Shown: positions 12,454 through 21,988, counted from the first letter of the stretch. The stretch: DNA of 64,000 nt from Trichosporon coremiiforme (GCA_039545355.1 BCJJ01000047.1:1-64000); one strand, 5' to 3'. Notes: generated from the sequence alone by a model not told the origin. Numbers and translations: made by a program.

Positions 12454-13788
12454 TTAGAACTGGACAGTGGGCATGTTGGCGGCGGCGAGGTCCTTGCGGC
12501 GGAGCTCGCCGACGGAGCGGTCCTCCTTGACGTCGTTGATCTTGGAGTTGGGGTTGGCGCAGGCGTCGAGGAAGTCCTGGAAGAACTCGATCGTGTCGAG
12601 GGGACCGCCGGCAGACTCGGGGTGGAACTGGCAGCCCCAGATGCGCTTGCCGCTCTCGGGGGTAGTGATGATGCCCTCGACCGAGGAGTCGTTGCAGTTG
12701 ATGAAGAACGGAGCCCAGCCCTCGGGGAAGTCCTCGGTGAGCTTGAGCGCGTACTGGTGGTTCTGCGAGGTGACGTAGACACGGCCGGCCTTGATCGAGC
12801 CCGACGAGGCGAGAGCAAGGACGGGCTGGTTGTGGCCACGGTTGCCGAAGGTCATGCGGTAGGCCTCCATGCCGGCGGCGAGACCGAGGATCTGGTGGCC
12901 CATGCAGATACCGAAGATGGGCTTGTTCCACTCGTTGATGGTCTGGCGGACACGCTCGACGGTGGGCATGATCGACTTGGGGTCACCGGGGCCGTTAGAA
13001 AGGAAGAGACCGTCGTAGTTGTCACGGACGGCGTTGAAGTCAAAGTCCCAAGGGAGGACGTCGACGACGGCGCCACGCTTGACGAGCGAGCGGAGAATGT
13101 TGGCCTTGGATCCGAAGTCAAGGACAGCAATGCGGGGACCAGTGCCATTGGGGTTGAGGGTGTAGGGCTGCTTGGTCGAAATCTGGGCGATCAGGTTGTC
13201 CTTCGAGGGGTCCCAGTAGTCGGCATCGGCAGGAGCACCCTTGGCGATCTCGTCGGCACCGACGGCAATGCGGCCGAGGGTGGTACCCTGGTCACGGAGA
13301 AGGGTGGTGATGGCACGGGTGTCAACACCGGTGAGACCGGGGACGTCGTAACGAGCGCACCACTCGTGGAGCGACTCGACAGCCTGGTAGTGCGAGTACT
13401 TAAGGGCGACGTCCGAGACGATGACACCAGCGCACTGAACGGCGTCCGACTCGAGGAAGGGGATGCCGGGGGTCTCAGGGCGAGGGGCGTTCGAAGGGAC
13501 ACCATAGTTTCCGATCATGGGAGAGGTGAAGACGAGGAACTGTCCGCGGTACGAGGGGTCGGTCATGGAGTCGGTGTACGACGTGATCGAGGTCGAGAAG
13601 ACGGTCTCTCCCCACTTGGAGTTGGTGGAGCCAAAGTTCTGGCCCTCGTAGACCTGACCCGACTTGAGGAAGAGAGCCGCAGGAATCTTAGCGGGCAGGA
13701 CGGGGGTCATGAGGGAGGGGTGAGCCGCAGGGGTGGCCAGACCACGGCGGCCGAGAGCGCGAGCAGCGGGGCGGAGGATGGACGACAT
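12454..13788 (-). CDS. CPA1: Carbamoyl-phosphate synthase, arginine-specific, small (glutaminase) subunit
   Basis: Hydrolyses glutamine and passes ammonia to the large subunit to make carbamoyl phosphate for arginine synthesis. Single uninterrupted exon of 444 residues. Residues 1-30 (SSILRPAARALGRRGLATP) look like a mitochondrial presequence, consistent with a mitochondrial arginine-specific enzyme. The N-terminal domain follows (ALFLKSGQVYEGQNFGS, FSTSITSYTDSMTDPSYRGQ, GVDTRAITTLLRDQGTTLG). The class I glutamine amidotransferase domain comes next, with the oxyanion strand LFLSNGPGDP, nucleophile cysteine in FGICMGHQILGLA, and catalytic His-Glu in GCQFHPESAGGP. All catalytic residues are present. 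It is preceded by a spliced uORF (13859-14133), so it is probably regulated by arginine at translation. Codon use is strongly biased and regular, suggesting high expression. Confidence 0.97.
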   Translation of the reverse strand: MSSILRPAARALGRRGLATPAAHPSLMTPVLPAKIPAALFLKSGQVYEGQNFGSTNSKWGETVFSTSITSYTDSMTDPSYRGQFLVFTSPMIGNYGVPSNAPRPETPGIPFLESDAVQCAGVIVSDVALKYSHYQAVESLHEWCARYDVPGLTGVDTRAITTLLRDQGTTLGRIAVGADEIAKGAPADADYWDPSKDNLIAQISTKQPYTLNPNGTGPRIAVLDFGSKANILRSLVKRGAVVDVLPWDFDFNAVRDNYDGLFLSNGPGDPKSIMPTVERVRQTINEWNKPIFGICMGHQILGLAAGMEAYRMTFGNRGHNQPVLALASSGSIKAGRVYVTSQNHQYALKLTEDFPEGWAPFFINCNDSSVEGIITTPESGKRIWGCQFHPESAGGPLDTIEFFQDFLDACANPNSKINDVKEDRSVGELRRKDLAAANMPTVQF

Positions 13789-13858
13789 GTTGATGATCCG
13801 ACTTGTCGAAGAGGAGATGAGATGTGAAAGATAAAAAGCCCGGTGTGGATAAGGCTAA

Positions 13859-14133
13859 TTAGAGATTGGCCAAAGTGAAGACAAGGTCAGATAAGTAGCT
13901 GCGGTCGTTAGCAGGGGCTCAGAAGAGACAAGGCGCAAAAAAACAAGTTCCCATGGTGCTGAAGAAATGTGCGATGCAAAGTCTGGCCGATGGTGACTGA
14001 AGGACGCGCGCCCTCGAGGGACCAATCACCTCGGTTCGACTCGCTCGACAATCCGGCGAGCGACACACCAGCGACGAGGGGAAAAAGTCGAGCGTTCTAC
14101 TCACTCGTCAGAAGTGCGTTCGGTCCAAAGCAT
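13859..14133 (-). promoter_or_regulatory. Spliced uORF encoding an arginine-attenuator-like peptide for CPA1
   Basis: Reading the minus strand, an ATG at 14133 opens a frame of nine codons plus two bases. A gtgagt donor follows at 14104 and the intron runs to a taacgaccgcag acceptor ending at 13899. The joined frame continues for 13 residues and stops with TAA at 13861-13859, 70 nt before the CPA1 ATG. Residues 10-22 are DYLSDLVFTLANL, matching in register the DYLSD...N core of the fungal arginine attenuator peptide. That peptide stalls ribosomes when arginine is high and so represses CPA1. The usual Trp of the core is Phe here. The essential first Asp codon is split by the intron. If the intron is retained the frame reads GAC GAG TGA and stops immediately. 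The splice sites are predicted by eye, but the match to the family and the position before CPA1 make chance unlikely. Confidence 0.85.
13899..14104 (-). other. Intron in the CPA1 5' leader
   Basis: Begins gtgagtag and ends gctaacgaccgcag, this genome's standard branch-plus-acceptor. It is 206 nt, several times longer than the coding introns nearby. It contains no recognised element beyond its splice signals. Its first three intronic bases, combined with the exon, create the in-frame stop of the unspliced uORF. Confidence 0.75.
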
Positions 14134-14844
14134 CGACAGAGCCTTGGAGGAGCGGTGAGGGTGGTGCAGGGAGCCGGGGAGGCGGAGTGCTTGGTTGGGA
14201 GTGTGTTGAGCGAGTTTGAGTGAGGTAGTGGAAAGGAGAGAAAGAAGGAGTTGCGAGATCTTTGCCCGCCCGACGACGTGAGCGGAGCTTTGCTGGTGCG
14301 ATCGAGTTAACCGCCGCGGACAATTTTTGGCTTGACTCGCCTTTGTGGCGCCCATACTACACGCGCACCGCACGTGACAATTTCGCCCACGGCCGAGTTT
14401 TATCCGCGGCGTATTGGCTCCAGAGTCGCCCAGGTGGCCAGCCACCGCGATCCGGCGAATGATGACGAGGTGGCTCATGCATGCGCCCATGCATTGAGCC
14501 GGTACGGCGGGTGCGAGAAACTGACAAACCCGGTAATCCGAAGCGGAGAGCGCGCATTCGCTGACGGGACACTCGAGCCTTATCAGTGAAACCGGATCTA
14601 CGCAGCACATATACGGTGTTTAACCTAAATCGGGTCTAGGTACGGTGCTGGGAGCGCTGGGCTGGACAACTTCAGTGTGGCAGTCGGACTACGCCAGACT
14701 CAGCGAGACAGCAAGCGTGAGGGGCATCAAGTACATAGACATGTCGTAAAGAACGTGGCAGATCGTTAAAGACAGGATTAGGTCACTAGACTTTGGTACA
14801 GGCGCCCTTTGGAACACTGGGAATTTTGGATACGGAGGGCTGGG

Positions 14845-15762
14845 CTAGATGAGGGTCGAGTAAGAGCTTGAGAACGTGGGCGCATACTGATAATGCAAGA
14901 GGGGCCGGACCTCGCTCGGTTTTCTGGTCGGTTGGGCGATGTGTGCAGTATCGTCGATCTTCCGCTTGATGCGTCGCCTGCTGCTCCTGCGGGAAGCGGG
15001 CGGATCGTCAACAGCGACGAAGCTGTCTCCCTTCTTCTTCGCGCTCGGGGCCCGATCGAGGCGCACCGCGACCCAAGAAACGAGGTCATACATGCGTGCA
15101 GTGGTGCGTCTATGTTTCTTCTCAACCACAGTGGGCGCAGCGTCATATAGCTGCTGTTCCAGCGTAATGGCGCGCATGACGACGTCTTCAAAGTAGCGCA
15201 AGTGGTGAAAGTCGGCAAGTACACCGGCTTGAATCTCAGCCTCAAGGCCATACACCCACCACATGCGCCAGTAGCGTAGGTTTGCGTCGATCTGGAGGCT
15301 CTGCTTCTGCACAACGGAGCGGCGGAGCCTGCCCTGCTGGTCCGTGAAGAAGACGAGAATCTCGGACTGCCGGCACACGTCGTCCTCCAGCTCTGCGATG
15401 GCGCGAGACCACCGCTCGGCGTACTCGTCCACGCTCCCCCTTTGCTTGCAGTGGATGACTTGGCCCAGCTTCGTATCGCACGAGTCGAAGTAGCACAACA
15501 GCATACGCTTGAATTCCTCGTACGCTTTGAAGATCGGATCGGCACCGAGGGATTCCCGGTACTGATTCGAGACCCATAGACCCGCACGACCGGTGAAAGA
15601 CGAGGTGAGATAGGCGATTTTTCGTGCGGACGTCTTGTAGTATCCTGGGTTGGACTCCATTCGCAGCTCGGCGAGTGCGATCAGGCTGCGCACGGGAATG
15701 GCCTGGGAGCCGTCGAAGGGCGGAAGCGGCTTCGCCGGTCGGCACTTCTGGAGCAGCCTCAT
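14845..15762 (-). CDS. Isolated Gag-like (retrotransposon capsid-type) protein
   Basis: One uninterrupted frame. I take the ATG at 15762, giving 305 residues; the frame is open farther upstream to 16095 but begins with a TTG and lacks protein-like content. Residues from about 12 read PLPPFDGSQAIPVRSLIALA, then ARKIAYLTSSFTGRAGLWV, AYEEFKRMLLCYFDSCD and QRGSVDEYAERWSRAIAELE. This order (target block, helices with a conserved Trp, then the S-x-x-x-Y hallmark) is that of the Ty3-type retrotransposon Gag capsid domain. No zinc knuckle, protease, reverse transcriptase, integrase or LTR was seen in the flanks (14134-14844 and up to the kinase gene). The C-terminus has a basic cluster, RRSSRRRIKRK, like a nuclear signal. 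It may be a domesticated gag gene or a solitary remnant that kept its frame. The function is unknown. Confidence 0.65.
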   Translation of the reverse strand: MRLLQKCRPAKPLPPFDGSQAIPVRSLIALAELRMESNPGYYKTSARKIAYLTSSFTGRAGLWVSNQYRESLGADPIFKAYEEFKRMLLCYFDSCDTKLGQVIHCKQRGSVDEYAERWSRAIAELEDDVCRQSEILVFFTDQQGRLRRSVVQKQSLQIDANLRYWRMWWVYGLEAEIQAGVLADFHHLRYFEDVVMRAITLEQQLYDAAPTVVEKKHRRTTARMYDLVSWVAVRLDRAPSAKKKGDSFVAVDDPPASRRSSRRRIKRKIDDTAHIAQPTRKPSEVRPLLHYQYAPTFSSSYSTLI

Positions 15763-16095
15763 GTTCACTGTCTGTGTGCGGAACTGCCGCAGACCTGGCG
15801 ACACAAAGGAACGGAGTGTGGGGAGTGCGGCTGATGCGTGTCGGTGATGAGGCGCGCGTCGCTTGTCGACTTTGCACTCCCTCGGGCGCGAGGGGCAGGG
15901 CGTATCAGCACCTGCTGCGCACCCTTTTAAGCTGCACATGCTGAATACACATGGACCGCTATCGCCAAGCCATGTGCACAGTGTCATGAGAAGCACAAGC
16001 TCGGAGTCAGGATCGTGCGCAGATGCGTCAGTGCCAGTGAATGATAGTGGGCCGTGGTGTGTACTGATACATGCGTGACTTCTTTGCTCATGCAA

Positions 16096-18357
16096 TTAAT
16101 CGAGTCTGCCCCTGCTCTTGCTTCTGTTCGCGGCCAGCCTGCCACGAGTCGCCGGGCTTCGTCCTCGCCGTCCTCGCTCCTCCTCCTCTACGAGATACAG
16201 CTCGCTTCCATATGTAGGAGGGTGGGGATCAGCAGGCGAGCCTTTCCTGGAGCCCCGTGACTGGGTGCCTGAGTCAAAGCGGGTCTTGCTGCGCGCTCGG
16301 TTCTCGGGCGTGCCCGCTTCGTGCATGCTGTGCGGTCGCCGCGGCGTCGTCGAACCGCGGCCCGAAGGCGACATCTCCGTCATGTCGGGGATAATGATCG
16401 AGTTGCGCTGGGACGCTGGGCTGCTGCTTCCCGTACCTGGCGCGGTGCGGCCGCGCGAACGTCCCCGAGTGATGTGCATAGCGTCGAGGTCCATGAACAT
16501 CTTCTCATCGGGCGTCCGTGCGAGACCGGTGCGACCGCCGGACCCTGGTACCTCACGCACAAAGTCGTGGGGCTGAGGGTCCCGAGTCCGAGAAGCTTCA
16601 CGAGTGCGCGGCTGATTCGGATCACGGCCTGGCCGTGACGATTGGCGTGAGCGATTGCCCGATTGCGAACGCGATCGGTCTCCTCCAAGGTGCATCCCCC
16701 GTGCGCGACCACGGTCCCAAATGTCAATGGGTGAGTCAAGCACAGATCCAGAATGTGACGTGCCACGGATATGGGCAGGATGAGTCCCACGAGCGCGGCT
16801 ACGCGATCGGGAGCGACTCTTCACCTCGCGCCAGCCAGTGACGGCGTCCGATTCGCGAAGCTGGCCAATGGTCCAGCGACGCTCGGGGTAGCGGTGCATA
16901 GTGTTGTGCAGAGCTTCGCCCCACTCGTGGCCGAGCCCGTCCGGTTCTTGGAACTGGCCGCGCAGGATCTTCATTTGCAGACGCGGATCGAAGGCGTCAA
17001 CGAAAGGAAGCTTCCCGGCGAGCAGAGCGTAGAGGATCACACCGACAGCCCAGATGTCACGGGACAGTGCGGGATCGGCTGGCGGAGGCAGCAGCAGTTC
17101 TGGCGGCGCGTACGGCAGAGAGGCACTGGGACAAGCCTGCGTACCCTCTTGGTTCACCAGCGACGCCGCGACGGTCTCCCTTCTCCTCGACGGAGATCTG
17201 GAGGCCATGCGGCGGTGTGTAGGTGTAACCCCAAGGTGTCTAGGGGTGGCGGACCCTCGGCTGGAAGGAGCAGTTTTCTCGATCTTCTGCGCCATACCAA
17301 AGTCACCGAGCCGAACAGCGCCGTGGCTGTCAACGATAAAGTTGTCGAGCTTCAGGTCGCCATGCATCATGTGTCCTTCGAAGCCCTCGAACCCCTCGTG
17401 CAGAGCCGCAACTGCCGCTACGACTCCAGGGAACCACTTGCGCGCAGTCTTCTCGCCATGGCCCTCCCTGCGGATCACCTCTAAGAGGCTGCCGCCGGGA
17501 AGGAAGGGCATGAGCAGAAACGTAGCGTAGTTGGTCCGGTGCATCTCCAGGAGAGGCAGCAGTGCCGGGTGATGGGGCAGATTCTTCCAGATCCGAACTT
17601 CGTCCTCAAAGCGCTCGAGGGATCCTGACATGTCGCTCAGATCATCGCGCTTAACGATTTTGCAGGCAAGGACGTCGCCAGTGTCCACATGGATGGCCTG
17701 CCGGACTGTGCTGAAACCGCCCCGCCCGAGGACTTTCCCCAGGGTGTAGTCCAGCACACGGGCGCCTTGGGCATCGGGCGCCACATCTCCACTCGCGCTC
17801 CCTCTGGAGCTGAAGCTGGAGAGGAAGGCAGACGCGGGCGAGAACGGACCGCTCGCGACCGACGAGGGCGGAGAGGGGAAAACGACCTCCGGGAGGTCAT
17901 TGGGGCCAGGGTCTGACATGACTGTCATGGCGGGCGAGAAGGTGCGAGAGATGGGAGCATGATGAGGTGTGCTGAACGATTGTCGGTGTGACGGTGGGAT
18001 GGCGTGATGTGAAAACAGCGGGTGGCTCGCTGCTGCTGGCGGTGTGTATTGTGCTGAAGCTGGGCTCTCATTCTGTGCTAAGTTGCTGCTGGCAGTCGCG
18101 AAAGAGGACAGGCCAGCATGGTCATGGGGTCTCATCGGGGAGCGTAGGCTCTGCGTTCGCCGGACGTGGGCATTAGCAAACGCGGGTCCGAGACCAGCGT
18201 ACTGATGCTGCGCGTTCACATCTTCACTGGCAGCCGAGGCGACGTCATTGGTGTCGTCGGATGCAGTCGAGGGAACACTGCTCGCAGTGCCGTTGATCTG
18301 AGCGAGGAAGTTGGCCGCAGGGCTCGAGACGCGCCGGGGAGTAGAGCCTTGCAGCAT
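16096..18357 (-). CDS. Large serine/threonine protein kinase with HGD (non-RD) catalytic loop
   Basis: A single frame, about 753 residues from the ATG at 18357 (MLQGSTPRRVSSPAANFLAQ). The frame is open upstream to 18741 with other ATGs, so the start is uncertain. A disordered Ser/Pro-rich N-terminus precedes a kinase domain. It has DYTLGKVLGRGGFSTVR (glycine loop), LACKIVKR (VAIK lysine), the helix C glutamate in RFEDEVRIWKNL, HGDLKLDNFIV (catalytic loop), LGDFGMAQ (DFG), YAPPELL (APE equivalent) and SRDIWAVGVILYALLAGKLPF. A Ser/Arg-rich insert separates DFG from APE. The catalytic-loop Arg is replaced by Gly. The C-terminus is long and basic (SRSRSRSRARG, RGRSRGRTAPG). It resembles fungal CAMK-like orphan kinases, but I cannot name an orthologue. 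Confidence 0.85.
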   Translation of the reverse strand: MLQGSTPRRVSSPAANFLAQINGTASSVPSTASDDTNDVASAASEDVNAQHQYAGLGPAFANAHVRRTQSLRSPMRPHDHAGLSSFATASSNLAQNESPASAQYTPPAAASHPLFSHHAIPPSHRQSFSTPHHAPISRTFSPAMTVMSDPGPNDLPEVVFPSPPSSVASGPFSPASAFLSSFSSRGSASGDVAPDAQGARVLDYTLGKVLGRGGFSTVRQAIHVDTGDVLACKIVKRDDLSDMSGSLERFEDEVRIWKNLPHHPALLPLLEMHRTNYATFLLMPFLPGGSLLEVIRREGHGEKTARKWFPGVVAAVAALHEGFEGFEGHMMHGDLKLDNFIVDSHGAVRLGDFGMAQKIEKTAPSSRGSATPRHLGVTPTHRRMASRSPSRRRETVAASLVNQEGTQACPSASLPYAPPELLLPPPADPALSRDIWAVGVILYALLAGKLPFVDAFDPRLQMKILRGQFQEPDGLGHEWGEALHNTMHRYPERRWTIGQLRESDAVTGWREVKSRSRSRSRARGTHPAHIRGTSHSGSVLDSPIDIWDRGRARGMHLGGDRSRSQSGNRSRQSSRPGRDPNQPRTREASRTRDPQPHDFVREVPGSGGRTGLARTPDEKMFMDLDAMHITRGRSRGRTAPGTGSSSPASQRNSIIIPDMTEMSPSGRGSTTPRRPHSMHEAGTPENRARSKTRFDSGTQSRGSRKGSPADPHPPTYGSELYLVEEEERGRRGRSPATRGRLAANRSKSRGRLD

Positions 18358-18734
18358 CCTGTGGGTCAGAGGAAGGCGGGGAGGAGCAGACGTACGGACT
18401 GATGCTGCCGCTCGTGTGTTTAGCCGAATTGGAAGAGAATGGTTGAAGTCGATGTGCGGGAGAATGGGTGTGTCACTTGAAGAGATGGCGTGGAATCGCT
18501 TGGATGGGTTGAGAGATGAATGAAGAGCAGATGGAGGAAGACGGAGGAGACTGAGCACAAAGGAGGGGATGTATGAAGAGAGAGCCGGGTGAGTGCGTAA
18601 GGAGTGAGCCATGAGCGGCAATATATTGAGGCCCCGCTTGATCTTGCCCCGCTTCGGACCGGTGTACGGCAACGGCTGCATGCGGTATAAGCCGTTTGAG
18701 CCGTTCACGGGGTCCCTTTGCCCCGCATCCGCAT

Positions 18735-18764
18735 AGCCCATTAGCCCATTAGCCCATTAGCCCC
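18735..18764. repeat. Short tandem repeat, 8-bp unit
   Basis: The 8-base unit agcccatt occurs three times in direct succession, followed by a partial fourth (agcccc). It lies between the kinase gene and RPT1. No function is suggested beyond replication slippage. Confidence 0.8.
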
Positions 18765-19374
18765 GCCAACTAGATCGATCATGTCCGTCCATCTCGTCCA
18801 CCCAGGTTGCTTGCTTTGCTCTTCTGCGTATGCCGGTTCGTTACGGACCTTGCCATGCACATAAGGTTCTGGAGTGGCGTAGTCCTTGTAGTTTTCACAC
18901 TGCAGACGTGGCTGGGGTGCATTGCGGAGACGCGGTGCTCTGCTGACACTGCACTGGGCGGTGCCCCTTGTGAATGAGCGGCATGCGCATCGACCGCCGT
19001 CTTGCAATCTCGTTTCGGCAATGCACTGTCCCTTCATACGCGTCGTGGGCGCGATCAGCTGATGCAAGTCTCCATTGTTTATGCAGATCTCAGGACCCAT
19101 ATTAGGCGTGAGCGGAACGTGCTTTTAAGGCGCGCTTGGTTTTGGCGTTGCAAAAACCACGCGACCAGGCACGAGCATACCGACTTGTCATCGTTGACGC
19201 CAGAGGTTCCATGGGCAACCGCGACGTCAGGATCAGTCACTAACAGATCATCTCATCTATACCCACTCTTCTAGCTGTAACCCCCACATCGTTCACCAGC
19301 TCAGAAGGACGTTTGTTCGTGGATATCGCACGAACCCCATTTGACCGCCCCGGAGAGCTCTAAAACGAACCAAG
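18765..19374. other. Intergenic region upstream of RPT1
   Basis: No gene is visible. This is the promoter region for RPT1, and it ends in a normal leader (gaaccaagATG). I looked for a match to the yeast proteasome control element and did not see one. Confidence 0.4.
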
Positions 19375-21009
19375 ATGCCCCCCAAGGAGTAAGTGTCATC
19401 TTCCCTCCACCGCTGAGAATCGTTCACCTGCTGACGCTCTAAGGGACTGGGAGAAGTGTATGTATCGCCGGAACGGCTGCTCGAATATGCTTACTGATCA
19501 TGCAGATGAGCGCAAGCTCACGGATGACAAGGAGGAGAAGATTGTTGGTGAGTAGGCAAGCCGGGATCATGAACGCGGCGAGATGACTAACATTCAGCCC
19601 TCGATGAGTCCGATATCCAGATTCTCAAGACGTACGGCCAGGGGCCCTACTCGCTTGCGCTGAAGAAGATTGAGGGAGACATCAAAGACATCCAGAAGCG
19701 CGTCGACGAGAAGATGGGCATCAAGGAGTCCGACACCGGACTTGCCGCTACCAATCTTTGGGATGTTGCCGCCGACAAGCAACGTCAGCAGGAGCACCCT
19801 CTCCAGGTTGCGCGATGCCAGACCATCATTCGTGCCGGTAAGTGATGTGGTAAGGAGTATGACTGACGTTTAGCGAACCCTCAAGCCGACGACCAGCCTC
19901 TGAACCCGCAGGACGGAGCCGGAGCTGGCAACCCCGATGGTGACCGCTACGTCATCTCGATCAAGCAGGTGGCCAAGTTTGTCGTCGGCCTCGGTGACCG
20001 TGTCTCGCCTACCGATATTGAAGAGGGAATGCGTGTTGGTGTCGACAGGACGAACTACAAGATTCTCATCCCGCTGCCGCCGAAGATCGACCCCTCGGTC
20101 ACCATGATGCAGGTCGAGGAGCGCCCGTCGGTCACGTACGCGGATGTAGGTGGTTGCAAGGAGCAGATCGAGAAGCTGCGTGAGGTCGTTGAGCTCCCTT
20201 TGCTTGAGGTAAGTTGGGTCGCCTCGCAGTGCATGCTAACTTTCAGCCCGAGCGGTTCGCTAACCTCGGTATCGAGCCGCCCAAGGGTGTCCTTCTCTAC
20301 GGTCCCCCCGGTACCGGAAAGACGCTGTGTGCGCGTGCCGTCGCCAACCGAACAGACTCGACCTTCATTCGTGTCATTGGTTCCGAGCTCGTGCAGAAGT
20401 ACATCGGAGAGGGTGCGCGTATGGTCCGCGAGCTGTTCGAGATGGCCCGGTCAAAGAAGGCGTGTATCATCTTCTTTGATGAGGTTGACGCTATCGGTGG
20501 AGCCCGTTTCGATGACGGAGCTGGTGGTGACAACGAGGTTCAGCGAACCATGCTGGAGCTCATCAACCAGCTCGATGGATTCGACGCCCGTGGAAACATC
20601 AAGGTCATCATGGCCACCAATCGTCCCGACACTCTCGACCCCGCCCTTCTCCGTCCCGGACGACTTGACCGTAAGGTTGAGTTCAGTCTTCCGGATGTTG
20701 AGGGCCGCGCGCACATCCTGAAGATTCACGGAAAGAGGTGAGTGCTTCGAAGCTGAGAGTGGCGCCTTTCCCTTAAGCTGACCATGCAGCATGAGCGTTG
20801 AGCGCGACATTCGTTACGACCTGATCGCTCGTCTTTGCCCGAACGCTACCGGAGCTGAGCTGAAGGCTGTCGCCACCGAGGCCGGCATGTTCGCCATTCG
20901 TGCCCGTCGCAAGGTTGCCACGGAACGTGACTTCCTCGACGCCGTGGAGAAGGTTATTAGACAGGGCAACAAGTTCTCGAGTACCGCACTGTACGCCCAG
21001 TACAACTAG
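19375..21009 (+). CDS. RPT1: 26S proteasome regulatory subunit Rpt1 (AAA ATPase)
   Basis: One of six AAA ATPases of the 19S base ring that unfold and translocate substrates into the 20S core. Exon 1 is 14 nt (MPPKE-), exon 2 gives DWEKY, and exon 3 gives [13 protein letters not shown]. Next come [19 protein letters not shown] and a coiled coil ([20 protein letters not shown]). An OB-type region ([19 protein letters not shown]) precedes [20 protein letters not shown]. The ATPase core has GPPGTGKT (Walker A), [12 protein letters not shown] (Walker B), [33 protein letters not shown] (sensor and arginine fingers) and [20 protein letters not shown]. The C-terminus ALYAQYN ends in Tyr-Asn, slightly different from a strict HbYX tail. 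Introns lie at 19389, 19455, 19549, 19839, 20210 and 20740. RIGxxDxx-type Rpt1-specific signatures favour Rpt1 over the other five subunits. Confidence 0.96.
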
Positions 21010-21423
21010 TAGAATCGCAAGTAGTGAGAGAAGTGTATTGCATAGCATGTGTTACAGCTGGTGCCAATGTCTTGGGCCGTTTGCATCATGAGCGGAGTGT
21101 CTGCGTACAGTCGCCTAAGCGCTGTTGTATGCATCACCTCAGCAGGAGGCTCGAGGCCAAGCTCGCAAGTGCCACGTGGCTGCAACGGGGGTGGCTGAAA
21201 TAAGTCGAAAATTGTTTTTACACGTAGCATTTCCCACGTGCGACCGTGATAAGGACGCGAAACTCTGCACCATTTGGTGTAGCGAAACGCCCTTGCGACC
21301 ACTCTCCCCGGTGCAGCGTCCGTCTGGTCTTCGAGTTCTCTTCTTCTTCGACAACCCTCAAAAAAACAGGTGAGTTTGGCCACCTACAACCGTGGAATCG
21401 GCGTACTGACTCTGTCCCAGCGC

Positions 21424-21988
21424 AATGGCCAAGTCAAAGAACCACACCGCCCACAACCAGAACAAGAAGGGTGCGTTGAACCTCGCAATACGGGACGACA
21501 AACGACACAACGGACGAGTTCGAAAGCTGGGAAGACATGGGATCGCTGGAGACAACGACTGCTCGGGCTGGAAGGATTGGTCGTGATGTCTGAAGATGCT
21601 GGAACGACGACGGCGTAGAGGGAAATGCTGCTGGATTGCGTCGGATGCGCGGATGTCGGTCTGGACCAGTTGGCGGAGTTGCGACACTCATAGCCAAAGG
21701 AGCGATGTCGACCACTCAGCACACCTGTCTTTCCAGCAAGAAACGCCCATCGTTGTCCCGTCGCAAACGCCGGAAAGAGCAGGGTTGCTAACATCCAGCG
21801 CACCGCAACGGCATCAAGCGCGTTCAGACCCAGCGCTACAAGTCGCTCAAGGGTGTCGACCCCAAGGTGAGTACTGCTTGGTGATCTTCTCTTGGCAGTC
21901 AGACTGACCCTCCCAGTTCCGCCGCAACGCCAAGTTCGCCGCCCAGGGAACCCAGAAGGCTGTCGCCGCTGCCAAGGCTTCCGCTTAA
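21424..21988 (+). CDS. RPL29: 60S ribosomal protein eL29
   Basis: Short, basic structural protein of the large ribosomal subunit. Exon 1 (21424-21470) encodes AKSKNHTAHNQNKK, exon 2 (from 21799) AHRNGIKRVQTQRYKSLKG and VDPK, and exon 3 FRRNAKFAAQGTQKAVAAAK ending at 21988, in all about 63 residues, the usual eL29 length. The first coding intron (21471-21798) is 328 nt, far longer than the genome norm. A further intron lies in the 5' leader (21370-21420, gtgagt to ctgactctgtcccag), just before the ATG. Introns concentrated near the start are typical of fungal ribosomal protein genes. Confidence 0.95.
21471..21798 (+). other. Long first intron of RPL29
   Basis: Bounded by gtgcgt and gttgctaacatccag. 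At 328 nt it is long enough to host a small nucleolar RNA, as ribosomal protein introns often do. I saw a weak box C-like gtgatgt near 21580 but no paired box D or clear guide, so no RNA gene is called. Confidence 0.6.

Noticed and set aside
12622..13827. A 401-codon open frame on the + strand across CPA1
   Set aside because: It lies exactly opposite the CPA1 coding exon. Its Gly/Val/Asp-rich composition is the reverse-strand shadow of strongly codon-biased GC-rich coding sequence.
15763..16095. Upstream extension of the Gag-like frame
   Set aside because: It starts at TTG and has no protein-like pattern; the ATG at 15762 sits directly before the recognisable domain.
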